Source: Gibbula magus (lineage: Eukaryota; Mollusca; Gastropoda; Trochida; Trochidae). Taken from it: a stretch of 64,000 nt of DNA. The DNA is taken from assembly GCA_936450465.1 (NCBI GenBank), contig OW388290.1, positions 24,541,457-24,605,456 of the forward strand. The letters are read 5' to 3'. The notes under the pieces were generated by a model that saw only the letters and a list, made by a program, of their open reading frames with translations, was not told the origin of the DNA and made no database searches. Of the stretch, positions 1 to 12,529 are shown piece by piece. Made by a program: the position numbers and the translations under genes. Position 1 is the first letter of the stretch; each line of letters begins with the position of its first letter.

Positions 1-2122
1 GCTGAGTTGGGGAGGGGTGAATGTCAAACATCGCAAGGTGACCCATATGTATCAGTTACATTGCATAGAAATCTCTAAATATTCTCTTGTCAACATTCTG
101 AGATTTAATCTCATGACGGTATGTCTTGTTGATGATGACATGTGTACTTTCACTGAAGGACAATTCCCAGTGAATAGGATAGACCGGGTAGACCGTTTGA
201 TGATGTATTTGAATATAAGTGTATAATTGCATGTACACTCAAAGTCAAACTGAACGGGTGGCCATATATATTCACAAGAAAACTTTCTTAAAGCAGGTTA
301 AACCAGCCATGTAAGACGCTCATTAGCTAAATTCAACGTTAAATTCTCGATCGATAAAGATTTGCCCTCAAAACATCGAAGAATCACAAAAATCGATACC
401 AAAGTACCAAAGTCAGAAAAGCAAAGGCAACACTGACCTTGGTAGCTTCAACTTTAACCAGCACCTACTTTCAGAGACAAAGAAACAACAGAACAATATA
501 GTAATCACTGCAAACTCACGCAACCCGACGTAATTTTGACTTGGAGTCGGTACAATTTATGGATTAAAACTCTGACAAGCAAACCAGTTATTAAGGCTAC
601 ACACCAAAGAAAAGTCTTAAAACCATAGAAAACAGCAAATACAGGCAAAGCCACGCCACTCTGGCGAAGACCAAATATCATAATTACAATCTAGACAGCA
701 ATCATACCTTCAGAGTGCCTACAAATTATCCCTATCATATTCTATCGTATTATGTGCTCTTTGATTTATGCTTGGCTATTACCCCAATGAGAGAATGGAG
801 AGTGACTTCATATGAAAGTTCTAAGTCGATACAGTGCTGAAACCTTTTCATCATGAAGAGGGTTAGAGTGTTGTTTAAAAAGGTAATCTCTGTTTTCTAC
901 CGTTCTGATGATAACCCAGATCGAATCATCTTCTCACAATCGATTCTCTATTACAGTAAACTTACACGGTCCTATCTTGTTTTCATGAAAGACACGTGAA
1001 ACACGTGTTTGCTACATGTACGTTAGATGTTATAATAGTACGTGGAACATTTGTACCCTAGAATGTTTTATAATGGCTATTACACGCCCTCGAGTAACGC
1101 CCGTCATTGTTCTAAATGCCATAACATTTACTTTCCCTTTATCATTATACATTTCAACAGCTTTTATAAAGGCAATTGGATTTAATGCTTGTTACAAACG
1201 ATGTTAGTTTTCAGTCATTCAGCTTCCAAATGGTATAGAGTTCAGTCTCTTTAAATGTGTTCAAAAGCACACACTTTCGCATACTCCCGAAACCCTAAAA
1301 GCAGTCTTCTCCTTGTGACATATTTACAATCCATCTTAAGAAAATGATTTTCGTTTAAGATATACCGAGAAAGCAAAATGTGTTTGCGCACCTGCAGGAC
1401 TTAATTCATTACGCACAGTGTCTGTTAATAATATACAGCATCTATTTACTATGTCGTTTTTATCACGCTGTTTCATGATGCACTTACATACGAAAGTCAT
1501 TACGAATATTGTTAAAACATTTGATAAACGCTACACTGATAATCCTAAGGTCGAACATCTGCTGAAACTCTGTCCACCAGAACACAGATGCCGCTACCAA
1601 GCTGTAATAATTGGGTTTGAACCCAGAACTGAAAACATCCAGTACTCACGTAGGTTCTCAGAAGACGTTTCTCGAATAAACGTTCAGTATGAAATACTGG
1701 GTACTATGGAACGTTTTTTGTATTCTTGCGACAGCAGTGTATTATAAACATTTTTCAGAGACTGTAACTTGACGTAATATCTTCTTTAGTAAATATGAAC
1801 AACAAAAACCTAAATCACTCTGAAACGTCAGGTAAAATATTATTTTCCAAAACGCACTGTTCTATAAAATAAGTGTTTTTTTAAAAAGGTATGGTAATTT
1901 TTCATCGTATGGATGATGAAAGTTATGTATTCAGCATTCTTCTTGAACGTCAAACGACGTACTCAAATACGTCATGACGTCACATCATCACTGCTTCATG
2001 AAGAGTTTGTAATATGTTCGTAATGTGTGAATTTGTGCTCAAATGAATTCTCTGTATTCGTGTGTGCTGAAAGCTTATACAGGATATGTTTATATATCTA
2101 GATAGGCAATAACACCACCTAC
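1..2122. other. Left flank, no gene resolved
   Basis: AT-rich sequence with only short chance reading frames. Because the collagen-like gene at 2123-2665 runs leftwards on the minus strand, this stretch probably holds its intron 2 and perhaps later exons, but I could not identify one with Gly-X-Y coding and splice sites. No repeat family seen elsewhere in the window is recognisable here. Confidence 0.4.
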
Positions 2123-2665
2123 CCGGCTCACAGCGGCAGTCGATGGCCCTCTTGACGACATCTGACGTTTCGAGGTGTTCGTGCAGGCGCTGCAACAGAG
2201 ATCAGACACGCTGCAAACACAACTCCATACACCACCGGATATCGTCTGCTGCTTGTTACAGGTTAATCCATTTGAATGAAGATCGTACACTTATCCAGCA
2301 ACAACAGCATCAACTTGGAGGACGTGGTAGGTAAGGACGTCGTTGTCGCCACATCAATTCTAACTAACCTTACCCTGACTGACAGCAGACGACAATATGA
2401 ACACACTTACCTCTTGAAGTATCTTCTCGATCCTCGAGTCAACAATTTTATCAATACTATATTTATAATCTGAGCACTCTTTTTCCAGTTTGCCCACCCT
2501 GTTTTGCAGGGTAAGTAAGGTGTTGTGATAGGATAGAATCGTCCATGCCACAAACGCGATTAAAAGGCTCAGTAAAGTAATTCCAAGACACGCGAAAATC
2601 CACAGAATAAGTCGAGCACATGGGCTGTAAGTCCGACCCGAACCGCCAGGTCGGTTTTTCTCCAT
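2123..2665 (-). CDS. Type II membrane, collagen-like protein, 5' exons (partial)
   Basis: Two joined coding exons. Exon 1 (2665-2411) starts at the ATG of MEKNRPGGSGR and encodes 85 residues. A short basic cytoplasmic tail is followed by a hydrophobic helix at about residues 18-44 (ARLILWIFACLGITLLSLL) and then a heptad-like charged stretch (LQNRVGKLEKE onwards) suggesting a coiled coil. It ends exactly at a CAAGAG|gtaagt donor. Exon 2 (2189-2123) follows a ctgttgcag acceptor 221 bases on, stays in frame, encodes RLHEHLETSDVV...DCRCEPG and ends at G|gtaggt. The CEPG end would start a Gly-X-Y run. The order N-in, TM, coiled coil, collagen fits membrane collagens (XIII/XXIII/XXV type), gliomedin or ectodysplasin-like proteins, which trimerise at the cell surface. 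The topology is seen; the collagen identity is inferred. The open frame continues upstream of the ATG without another ATG. Confidence 0.6.
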
Positions 2666-3310
2666 ATTGGAGATTCTTGGAAAACTTTCCCTAAGTTCCA
2701 AAAAGTTTTCTGTCCGTCATGAAAATCAGCGTAGTATTCCTAGATGATAGAGTCCGATCTTATGCCTGTACGTTTCTCTCTGCAGTCACCATCAGGGTCG
2801 GCTCACTCGCACGCAAGGGGTGGAGCGGACGAGTCCACTATCAAGGGGCGTGTTCGCTAGATGTGTCTACATATCATCGCATTGACGGGGCAATAAGAGA
2901 GCACTAACAAATCATCGACGAGATACGGGGTGCCCTCGCCAGCTTCACGCGCTATTCCCCGCCTCCTCTCTCCCGCCGGTTACAGCGAGAGTAGGATGAA
3001 TGGGCCTCTACTATAGCCGCGAGGGCTTTACAAACGCGCATGTTAAGTCCTGAAACCGGTGTTTTCAATATTGAGAAAATTAAGAAAACTGAGAGGTAAT
3101 TTGCACATTGGAGACGATGGGCTGGGAGGAAGTGCGCGTGAATGGCACGGCGGTTATAGACGAAGTCGGAGTCGCGGCTCACGTCAGAGTGTGACAGACG
3201 GCTACAGACATGCGCGCTGCTTTACCGGCGGACTGGCGGGACCCATCTCTCGCTTCCGTACCCTGCATCGGAGCCAACCAACACGGAAGCAGAAAGATGC
3301 TCTTTAAGTT
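2666..3310. promoter_or_regulatory. GC-richer 5' flank of the collagen-like gene
   Basis: This stretch is visibly richer in G, C and CpG than its surroundings (for example around 2930-3000 and 3120-3260, with cccgcctcc and ctcccgccgg). It lies directly upstream of the minus-strand gene start, so it is the likely promoter and 5' untranslated region. No TATA box could be assigned. The short frames here look like composition artefacts. Confidence 0.35.
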
Positions 3311-3925
3311 AGGAAATGAGGGTTTGAAAGCTTAATTACAGAGCTCTTTGTGTTCGGCTTAGCATAGAAAATTCACTTAAAGATTTATGTCTTTGTCTCC
3401 TCTCAAACGAAGTCGGATTGAATGGAAAATTTGTAACATGCAAAAATATCATTTGTTAAACTTGATGTTGGAAAGAAACATGATATTGAACGTTCTGAAC
3501 GCCTGCATTGATTCTTGAAGTGCATAACGGAAATCGGTATCAGAGAAATATCAACTGCAAATTATCCTGTCCAAATCTGAGCATATCGAAAATCCCCTTT
3601 GCAGTTGCTGATCTAATCGATTTGTGTTATTCATTGTAGTGTCGACTTTCTATATTCTCGCTGAAGACCTCCATGTCGCTTATATCTATGTCAATATAAC
3701 AACGTAGGCTTGTAGAAAGACTATGAATGAAGACAATGTTATGGATTTACAACTGCTTTATTATGCATAGGCGAGGTCTAGGCATCGGTTCTAATGTCGC
3801 TGTCAAGCTACAGAACGACTTAAAACATATGTCGATACGTCGTCAATGCAGAATGAAGAAGTTGTACATCCATAACAATTCATCATTCGTCATCACACCA
3901 ACTTCTAGAAAACCACTCAAAGAGA
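3311..3925. other. Unremarkable AT-rich stretch
   Basis: No gene, RNA or repeat recognised. It leads directly into the minisatellite that begins near 3928. Confidence 0.5.
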
Positions 3926-3927
3926 TT

Positions 3928-4552
3928 GTAGAAATACTTATAGACTCCTAGAACTAGTAGCAATATAGAAGAAGTACTAGACTAATAGAACTAGTAGAAG
4001 TATAGAAGAAGTACAAGTAGACTAATAGAACTAGTAGAAGTATAATAGAAGTACAAGTAGACTAGTAGAACTAGTAGAAATATAAAACAAGTACAAGTAG
4101 ACTAATAGAACTAGTAGAAGTATAATAGAAGTACAAGTAGACTAGTAGAGCTAGTAGAAATATAAAACAAGTACAAGTAGACTAATAGAACTAGTAGAAG
4201 TACAAGTAGACTAGTAGAACTAGTATAAATATAATAGGAGTACAAGTAGACTAATAGAACTAGTAGAGATATAATAAAAGTACAAGTAGACTACTAGAAC
4301 TAGTAGAAGTATAATAGAAGTATTAGACTAATAGAACTAGTAGAAGTATAATAGAAGTACAAGTAGACTAATAGAACTAGTAGAAGTATAATAGAATTAC
4401 AAGTAGACTTATATAACTAGTAGAAGTATAAAAAAAAGTACAAGTAGACTAATAGAACTAGTAGAAGTATAGTAGGAGTACAAGTAGAATAATAGAACTA
4501 GTAGAAATACTAGTAGACTAATAGAGCTGGTAGAACCATAGTAGAAATATTA
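3928..4552. repeat. Minisatellite, units of about 42-46 bp
   Basis: About 14 imperfect tandem copies of a unit combining tagactaatagaactagtag and aagtataatagaagtacaag. Units vary by small indels and by aatagaag/aaaacaag alternation. ACTAGT (SpeI site) recurs in almost every unit. No coding potential. Confidence 0.9.
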
Positions 4553-6345
4553 GCGACAAATCATCAATCTTCAACTTACCGATAGTGATATTTTTGAAAT
4601 ATTAGGAAGAAGATGAATGAGAATAGAACTGAAAAGAACCAATTATCTTAACATGAAAAACATTTCGATACATCATCGAAAATTAAACAAAAACATGACG
4701 AATGCATAGATGATACTACTACAACGAAGAGTCTAGTGATGTCATAGTGACCAATGTAATTTAACCGTACGACATAGTCCATATATGCATATAGCACGTT
4801 TCTATAGCAACCATTGCCTTTGCACTAGTTTCCGTATTCATCGTCCATGATGTCGTCATAATAATGTACCTGACGTGATATTAGCAAACCGTCGGTTGAG
4901 AAGTGGGTCATGGTCTCGCCATGTTTACGCGCTTCAAATTGAATAGAATGAGGAACATTATTACACTAGAAGGCGATGTATTACCCGAGTCATAATAACA
5001 TGTTATTATAACATCAACCCACGCAAATGATGTATTACCCGAGCGAGAGCGAGGCACTTCGTAAAAGTCACACCTGCGCTATTTCTTATATCATATTGTT
5101 TATGTTTATCAAAGTTACTTTGTGTATACAATATTGAAGAAATAGTCAATCTAAGATATGTTTGAGAGGCATTTACTAGTTCAACACATAGTCAGATAAA
5201 TACATACAAACAGATTAAGTAAATTCCCAAGAGTTGTACAAAAGACATGGACATGGTGACAAAGCCGTAACAGTTGGTATCTGCTCATGACGTAGACATG
5301 AACAGGAGCATATGAAGTCATATTACAGCGTGCTCATGTAAGTATAACATACCATGATCCAGAAACACTACGAGGGCGCGAGCTTCACGTCACATTGCGT
5401 CACAGTGACTTATGTCGCTCTGCTCACGTTGTCACCCTCGTTTGTAGCTGCTGACAGTCACACGGTGTAGTCGAGGCATTAATCAGGGGGATTTATGGGG
5501 GATCCTCTGAATGATTGCAGCGAGGTCCCCCCATCAATCACCCCTGTAACATATACCAGTGCAGGAGCCTCTCTACACCTGTGTAACGAACATCATCTTG
5601 AATCACCTGTCTTCGTGTATTGAACGTCTTTAATTCAATTTGTCATCCCGTCAATATTTTATGTATGATGGCTGCATACGCCATGCTGGCAATGAATACT
5701 GTATTGAGATTTGGCATGCAATTGTTCGACTGATGATAATAGTGACAAATGTAGTAAAATGAAGTGATTACTTCTCTGGTAGAGTGACCATCATATTTAT
5801 CGAAAAATGGAGTACATCACAATAGACTTTTACCGTTTTGCTGAAATATTCTAATGATTAATTTTAAAATAACAAATTGTAGTTCTATGTTGAAAATGAT
5901 TACATGTTTTTAAGCTCTCAAGCGGTGGATCTTAGTTTTTATGAAAACATAATCTTTAAAAATGACCATTTTAATAAATATTGCAAAGGTGCATTTGAGA
6001 AATGAGAATTTCAGTGTCGTTAGGTATATCATGTTTGGAAATATGAAGTTTGTTTTTAATTTTAATTTTTGTTTTCATATGTTTGTGCAAACGAATTAAA
6101 TAATTAAACGTGCGATGTTAATTGTCTTCATATATAGATAGCATGTTGTGTCAGACATTGATGACTAATCCACTTATACAGGTGACAGACAGTTATTACT
6201 AAGACGGAACACTGGGTTTGTCATCATATCTAAAATTATGAAGGCAATTTTTATTATATTTTTATTCCTGAAACCTTGCTACCGGTATGACTCAACATCC
6301 AGACAACTACAAAGTGGGATGATATGAAACAGAGTAGGGAATACA
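4553..6345. other. Gene-free stretch with a short palindrome
   Basis: No exon found. At 4966-5045 the phrase gatgtattacccgag occurs twice about 55 bases apart, flanking a perfect palindrome ataataacatgttattat (near 4992-5009). A C/G-rich patch lies at 5370-5570 (gggggatcctctgaatgatt...). Otherwise AT-rich. Confidence 0.4.
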
Positions 6346-6562
6346 GTGTCCCGTTCAGTAACAGCGAGCGCTTAATTTGCTTATTGATCGCTCAATGTAG
6401 CGCTCAAAGTAGCGCTTCTTCTCTCTTGAACGACATAGTGCAAATTCCTTGAAGTTCGCTCGCCTTGCTACGTAGCGCTACATTGAGCAATCGCGTTCAG
6501 GAGAGGTTTCAAAGTAATCGCTCATTGAGCGCTTACTTTGAAACCTAACTTGAACACGGCCC
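6346..6562 (+). mobile_element. MITE family A, copy 1
   Basis: About 217 bp full of nested inverted repeats built on tagcgctacattgagc and its complement. The ends are gtgtcccgttcagtaac and cttgaacacggccc. It aligns along nearly its whole length with the reverse complement of 21208-21424, so this is an interspersed element and not a local hairpin. No coding capacity; no clear target duplication. Confidence 0.75.
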
Positions 6563-7982
6563 AGGTATCCATGTAAAGAAACATGAAAGTCAGGTCATTT
6601 CGTCATCATTCATACAAAGCCATAATTAATGTTGCTAATCATCGAATGAAATAAGACAATAAAACTTTCGTCTTTGAATAAAGCCGTACACACATGAGCT
6701 ATTTATAAAATACACCTAAATTTATCATTATTGTATTTCCAGCCGTTGAAATGAGAAAAATGTGAAGACCTTTTGCTTTTGTTAAAGTTTTATTTTCCAA
6801 ATATTTAAAACAAAAATATTCAACTTTCAAAAGAAACTGCTACATTTCTAGCAAAAAAAGTTGTAAAGCATGAACATTTTATATGGAATATTCATTTCAC
6901 GACATTCAATAAACATACCAATTCTTACCGTCTTTATCTGGCTTATTATATTGTATATGCGGGTTTCTCGAAATCCGTCAACCCACCTCACTGGACACAA
7001 AAAGTTAATGTCTTGAGTAGTGATGACTTATAACTTGACATTTGAACATGGCAATACAGCAAACTAGTCTGAAATGTTTTCATTGAGAGCAACGGCAACC
7101 ATTTCCATACTCGGTGAAGCAGTTATTATGTAATAATTCGAAAAAGGCATTTTACAATGTGAAACATATTTTTAAAAACTATGACGTTATTCGAAGAATG
7201 CCAATATACGTTTTAAAACATTTTGTATTTGCAAACAGTTGTTTCGATAAAAAGGCACACTTTGTACGAAAACAAACAAAAAACCACAATGAATGAATTG
7301 AGATCCTATAGAATGAACAACATTTTATCTGTATCGTTTGTTCAGTAAGTAAGTTTACATATACCCACTAGGTCGCCACGCACTGTAGATATGAAAGCTG
7401 AATTAGACCACTTGTGATAAACAAGTGCTGTATCTTCATCACATGACAGAACGATGTCTTCCACCAAACAATAGCTCCTCTGTCGATCGGCAACACAGAC
7501 AACTATAAAACACATTGCCCTACATCCTCCCTTTGTTGTCGAGGTGTGAGGCAAAGTAGTTCTCTATCTTACAACCCGTGACCAACTTTGGTGCTCATTC
7601 CCAACTTAGTGTCAACGATTAAACATCAAGAATGTTACTTAAGAACGTAGTACATTTGTTCTGGACGCATCTTTATAGACAATAGTAATCAAGCATGTTA
7701 TGCAGTATGGGTTAAGTGCTATATAAATTGACTACTTTTACATGTTTACGAAAAAGAGAAAAATGTTGTCTGGGAGAGTCCTTTGCACTGAAATTATGTA
7801 ATAATTTTTCAAGTATAATTTATATTTTATCTTTATAAATATTTTATGTCCTTATCGGAGCAGAGACATCAATGTCATCTACAAATGCATATGTTACACT
7901 GGACATGTGACAATGTTTTCCTAACAAAATCGAATGTTTATTTAATTTTTGTCCCAACTTCGTGATCTATTGCTTGCATAAC
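6563..7982. other. AT-rich stretch, nothing recognised
   Basis: Only short chance frames. No repeat shared with the rest of the window was noticed. Confidence 0.45.
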
Positions 7983-8153
7983 ATCAAAACATACAATTAT
8001 ATATGTGAAACATACAATTATATATGTGAAACATACAATTATATATGTGAAACATACAATTATATATGTGAAACATACAATTATATATGTAATTATATAT
8101 GTGAAACATACAATTATATATGTGAAACATACAATTATATATGTGAAACATAC
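7983..8153. repeat. 21-bp tandem repeat
   Basis: About eight copies of catacaattatatatgtgaaa. One unit is shortened, losing the catacaattatatatgtgaaa junction near 8090. Since 21 is a multiple of three, the array stays open as a TYNYICE repeat, which is an artefact and not a gene. Confidence 0.95.
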
Positions 8154-10945
8154 ACTAGGTGTGACCGCTTCTGGTCTGAAATGAATATGTGGTTGTTTTG
8201 TTGTGTTGTTTTGTGTATACTAAGCTCTTACAAATTCAATTCAGCTAGTTGGAAATAAGACCTATGTGTTCCATACAGTGACACAATCGGTCGTGTTCGT
8301 CTATGTAATCCAAGATCATTTCTGAAATAAAGTTATAAGGATAAAGGTTCCACGATCAAACGAGTTTGGATCCTTAATCTAATTTTATTTTAAGACCGAA
8401 TTTTAATAAATCTTGTTTAATTTACATTAATAAATTTTCACATTTATATGAAACAAGTGTCTGCATTTACGCGTGTTTACCAAATGATAAATATCACCTC
8501 ATTAGCCAACCCAAATAATCACAACTATGTTTACAACCAATAACCTGGTCAATATATGTAAATATTTAATAAACGTATTAAACTTTCAGTATGTTCTACG
8601 CAATCCACACCGGCACGAACCCAGTTTTTAAATGCAGTATAACTGCGGAAGTAGATGGATATGACATGTTAACAACTCGGTTTGTGTTACCGCTAAATCT
8701 CGTTAACGAGATCTTCTGTAGGTCATATGTAACGTAACTCGTGATGGCCGTATCCGAATGACGTTAATAATTGGTCTCAGAGTCCCAATGTCACATATAT
8801 TGTCCTTATACTCTCCATAAAACTACACATTGAATTGGGGGAATTCGTACAATGCGAAATGCCAATTATTGAACAGAATTAATGAAATCGTATGTTGAAA
8901 ATTGGAAAAAGAGGTTAATGGCTTGAGGTGGCGAAGGTTCTTGAATGTCAGTTGTAAAATTGCATGGAGCATAAGAAAAATGAACATACAATTACTATTT
9001 CATCATTTCCTGTTATATACTTACTCCAGCACGTTTTGAAGAAAAAAACGTTCCCAAACATTAAGGATGTTGGCATACGTAAACATTGCTTATCTCATTC
9101 ATCAACATTAAGCCTGGATATATCCGTTTGCTTATACATTCATAACTTCAGTCTAAAGGTTTCCCAAAAATAATCATGTGCTTTTTGGACTTCTTTGTTT
9201 AAGTGCCACTCTCACTGATCATGGTTTATTCATAATTTCGTTGTCATACCAGTGAACTGGCGATTGCCAAATGCCGTCATGGTCACTTACCTGATACAAA
9301 CGGGGTTGTAGATCAGTTATCTACATAACATGGGTTCCATTACACCGAGTTATACCGTATATCAGGGTCCCCATTGGCCACGAGCCGCCATAGTATCAGA
9401 GAAGTGAAGAAGAGCACGTTATTTAGCAAGAGGAAATATGTCTAACTCTCCTACACCACCTCACACCTGCTTCTAATAGGCCATGTTCCTGCAACATCTT
9501 GGATACTGTTATTTCTCATAATGCAATTTATTTATGGACATGTGGTTATATGAAAATAGCGAGGGTCTCAAATAAACATTGTCATCGTGTTTACAGGCAA
9601 AACAACAGGACCAGGAAAATCATCATCGCCCTCACTTCCGGAAGCAAACATCTCCTCCACGAATTGGTATGGCGTTGCTAGGGTTATGCCCCTTGAGCAC
9701 GTGCAATGTGTGGCGGCAATGCGGAATCATGGTTGAATCTAGAAGTATGAGTATCGTCTGCTGGTGACATTTATTGAAATATCCCCAGACGGTTTAGATA
9801 TCTTGGATGTAAATATCCAGGGTCGAATTTATTTGGCACGTCGTCTGTTACATCGGACTGGCGGGAAACGCCGCCGCGTTGCCGCTACGGCAGATACGCC
9901 ATCGACACTCTCGGATTCCTTAGGGTAGATGTTCGTTCAGTGCAGAGATTCTTAACATATATTTCTGCTATCGGGTTCTGTCCTTTCCCAAATACCAGGA
10001 AACTGTATTTTCATGTAAAATTCGCATTATCTCCTTCCGTTTGTTTTATATTGAAATATGGCGACCGTCAAAATGGCCGACAACTATCTTGCTGCTATCA
10101 GAACGTCAATGCTGCGTACCATAACGAGGATTTAAACGTTCAACCTCCAAGGTAAGTAGGATATGGTAAAAATGAATAGTGATAAGGAGTGTACGATAAC
10201 TGGTAATGGTCTAGACCGCAATTCTGCGACTCGATGTTAGTAAATATTACACATTTAGCTGTCTAAAGTGTGTGGTTATCAGAGCATTAAGTCAAAATGA
10301 TAGCATAATATTCTCCTCAACGAAAAACAGGCACAGTGTTACTTGAATAACAGAAGGTGGTTTTTTTAGTTGTCCTCATACCTCATATACATCCACCTAG
10401 AACAGTGACATTTTCTATTTATCATTATCTAAACGTTCAATGGTTTACGTGTATAACATACGGATACACCAAAGATGTTTCAAATAACACACTGATACAC
10501 CAAATATGTCTCATGACAAAGGTTTATTGTTATAGAAGGAAATATATAGAGAAAAATGTATATAGCACTAATGTCCACCCTAGGTATATTCATAGCGCTA
10601 ACAATGAAGTTAGTTGATATAGAACTATATTTTGCATGGTATTAAATATGTCAACAAGAGTTGATAAAGGTGCACACAATCAAGGCTAGGATAGGTTACG
10701 TTTATCAGATGTACACACATCTGAGCATGTACAACAATCCCATTAGACTGTCAGTACAGTGTGACGATATCAAGTTTAGTATTATGACGACATAACATGA
10801 TGATATATTCATACTTCATGACGCCAAAACACTGTGATGACATGAAATTAATGATGCTAGACCATTGTGCAGAATCTACTCTCTTCATCCAACGCAAGCG
10901 ATATCTTCTGTTGTACACTGTTTTGGGCGATATAGAGAAGATTAT
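8154..10945. other. Gene-poor stretch with two weak exon-like signals
   Basis: No supported gene. A consensus-like acceptor (gtgtttacag at about 9587-9596) and donor (attg|gtatgg near 9667) bracket about 70 bases open in more than one frame. A strong donor (ccaag|gtaagtagg at about 10151) follows a short ATGGCCGAC frame that meets a stop. Either could be a non-coding or isolated exon, but neither connects to anything visible. Confidence 0.25.
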
Positions 10946-11095
10946 TTAAAGGCACTGTGGCACACCGTTCTTACTGAAAGTTATTCACGAACATTACGTA
11001 AAGTGTTACCAATTGCTATATACTACTCGTTAATCAATATAAACGGTAGTTCAAGTGATCTGACTGATGTAGCGATACCTAAACACTCAGAGATG

Positions 11096-11140
<45 letters not shown>

Positions 11141-11417
11141 ACACCATGATGGAATGGTCAACCATCTTGCTGTCTGATCTCTCTAAACCGCTTTAGTGCT
11201 ATTGTACTAATCTACTTCTTACACTGAAGAGTTCCCCAAAACAATCCCTTTATATATACGTCGCACCAGTTTCGTTCATGCAATGCGAATAACCGTTTTC
11301 GGGTTGCGAAGTGAGATGTTTTACTCTCTAAAGTAACAACATATTGTATTAACTTTAATACGAAATGATAAATTTTAGAACAGATTATATGCAAAAAACG
11401 CGAGACCGTGCCTTTAA
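10946..11417 (+). mobile_element. TTAA-bounded MITE family B, copy 1
   Basis: Begins ttaaaggcactgtggcac and aligns with 11985-12529: shared are gtagttcaagtgatctgactgatgta, gatggaatggtcaacca and gcaaaaaacgcgagaccgtg. The right terminus is degenerate compared with copy 2, so the end is approximate. A (TA)n run is inserted at 11097-11138. Confidence 0.7.
11097..11138. repeat. (TA)n microsatellite
   Basis: About 20 uninterrupted TA dinucleotides inside MITE B copy 1; absent at the corresponding point of copy 2, so it expanded after insertion. Confidence 0.95.
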
Positions 11418-11984
11418 AAGTCACATGAAAAGGGTGACTGTTAGAACTGTGTCACAGAGCATAATGGCAATTTTCAAACTGATATTATGTTTTAAAGTTT
11501 TTTTTTGTTTTTTGGTAAATTTCCCCCTGGCCAGTCATATCAAACAACCGAATTTCAATTTATTCATAAAAAATTCAAACATGAAATGTGTTAAAAACAT
11601 TGCCAAAGTCCCTTTGTATCGAGGGTCATATGTCAACCTAGTGATGTCGTTCTGGCCCTGACTACAGCAACAACGCAGTTTGGTTTCTTGTATCGGATGT
11701 CAAGGAATGTCGAATGTATATATATAAGATGTAAGCTTATACTTTAATAAATAAAACAGGTGGTTAGGGTCACCGAACACGGCTTATTCGTACTATAAAG
11801 CAAAAGGGTTAATATGTATTTTCGTGCCCAAGGCCATACGTTAAATGTTTTAAAATAAAAATTTTTATCCAAAACTCAAATTGACACTGAAATATCGTAA
11901 AAATGGTAAGCATTTTTAGAGCGAAAATTTCCAGATGGACGCCTTGCGCTTTTCTCTCACAATATTGACAGGTAAAAGTACACT

Positions 11985-12529
11985 TTAAAGGCGCTGTAGC
12001 AGTACGTCGTTCTTACTGAAATAAAGTGCTTTCACAAAAGGGTAAACAATTGTTACCAATGGCTAAATAATACTCCTGAATAAATAAAAAGAGTTCTAAA
12101 ACGAATGTACATCGTTCGGTTAAGCCATGCGAGTCCATTTCCTATCGAGCGGCCATTTTAAGGTGTTCACAGTAAAATGGCCGCTGGAAGGTAGTTCAAG
12201 TGAGCTGACTGATGTAGTGATACCTAAACATTCCAATTAGTGTTTAAAATATGGGCACAATGATGGAATGGTCAACCATCATGCTGTTCTACCTCTTACA
12301 CTGAAGACTTCACCAAAATTATCGCTTTATACTTCGCACCATTTTCTATGGATACGGCTTAACGGGTCGTGTAATGAGATGTTTAACCCTCAAACGTAAC
12401 AATATATAGTATAAACTTGAATAATAAATGGCAAAAAAATCCAAAATTTTAGGGGAAAATTACATGCAAAAATTGGGAGACCGTGTCTTTAATAGTGATA
12501 TGGAAAAAAAGGTGTTACAGCGCCTTTAA
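11985..12529 (+). mobile_element. TTAA-bounded MITE family B, copy 2 (best copy)
   Basis: 545 bp bounded by TTAA at both ends, with terminal inverted repeats ttaaaggcgctgtagca and tgttacagcgcctttaa. It contains two inverted ggccattttaa/aaaatggccgc segments in the middle. No transposase. The TTAA boundary resembles piggyBac-type target sites (known for that superfamily); assignment to it is inference. Confidence 0.85.

Noticed and set aside
1418..1747. 109-residue plus frame near 1.4 kb
   Set aside because: No ATG-supported start (the frame opens at GTG), no splice context and no recognisable domain.
7962..8258. 98-residue frame of TYNYICE repeats
   Set aside because: Artefact of the 21-bp tandem repeat.
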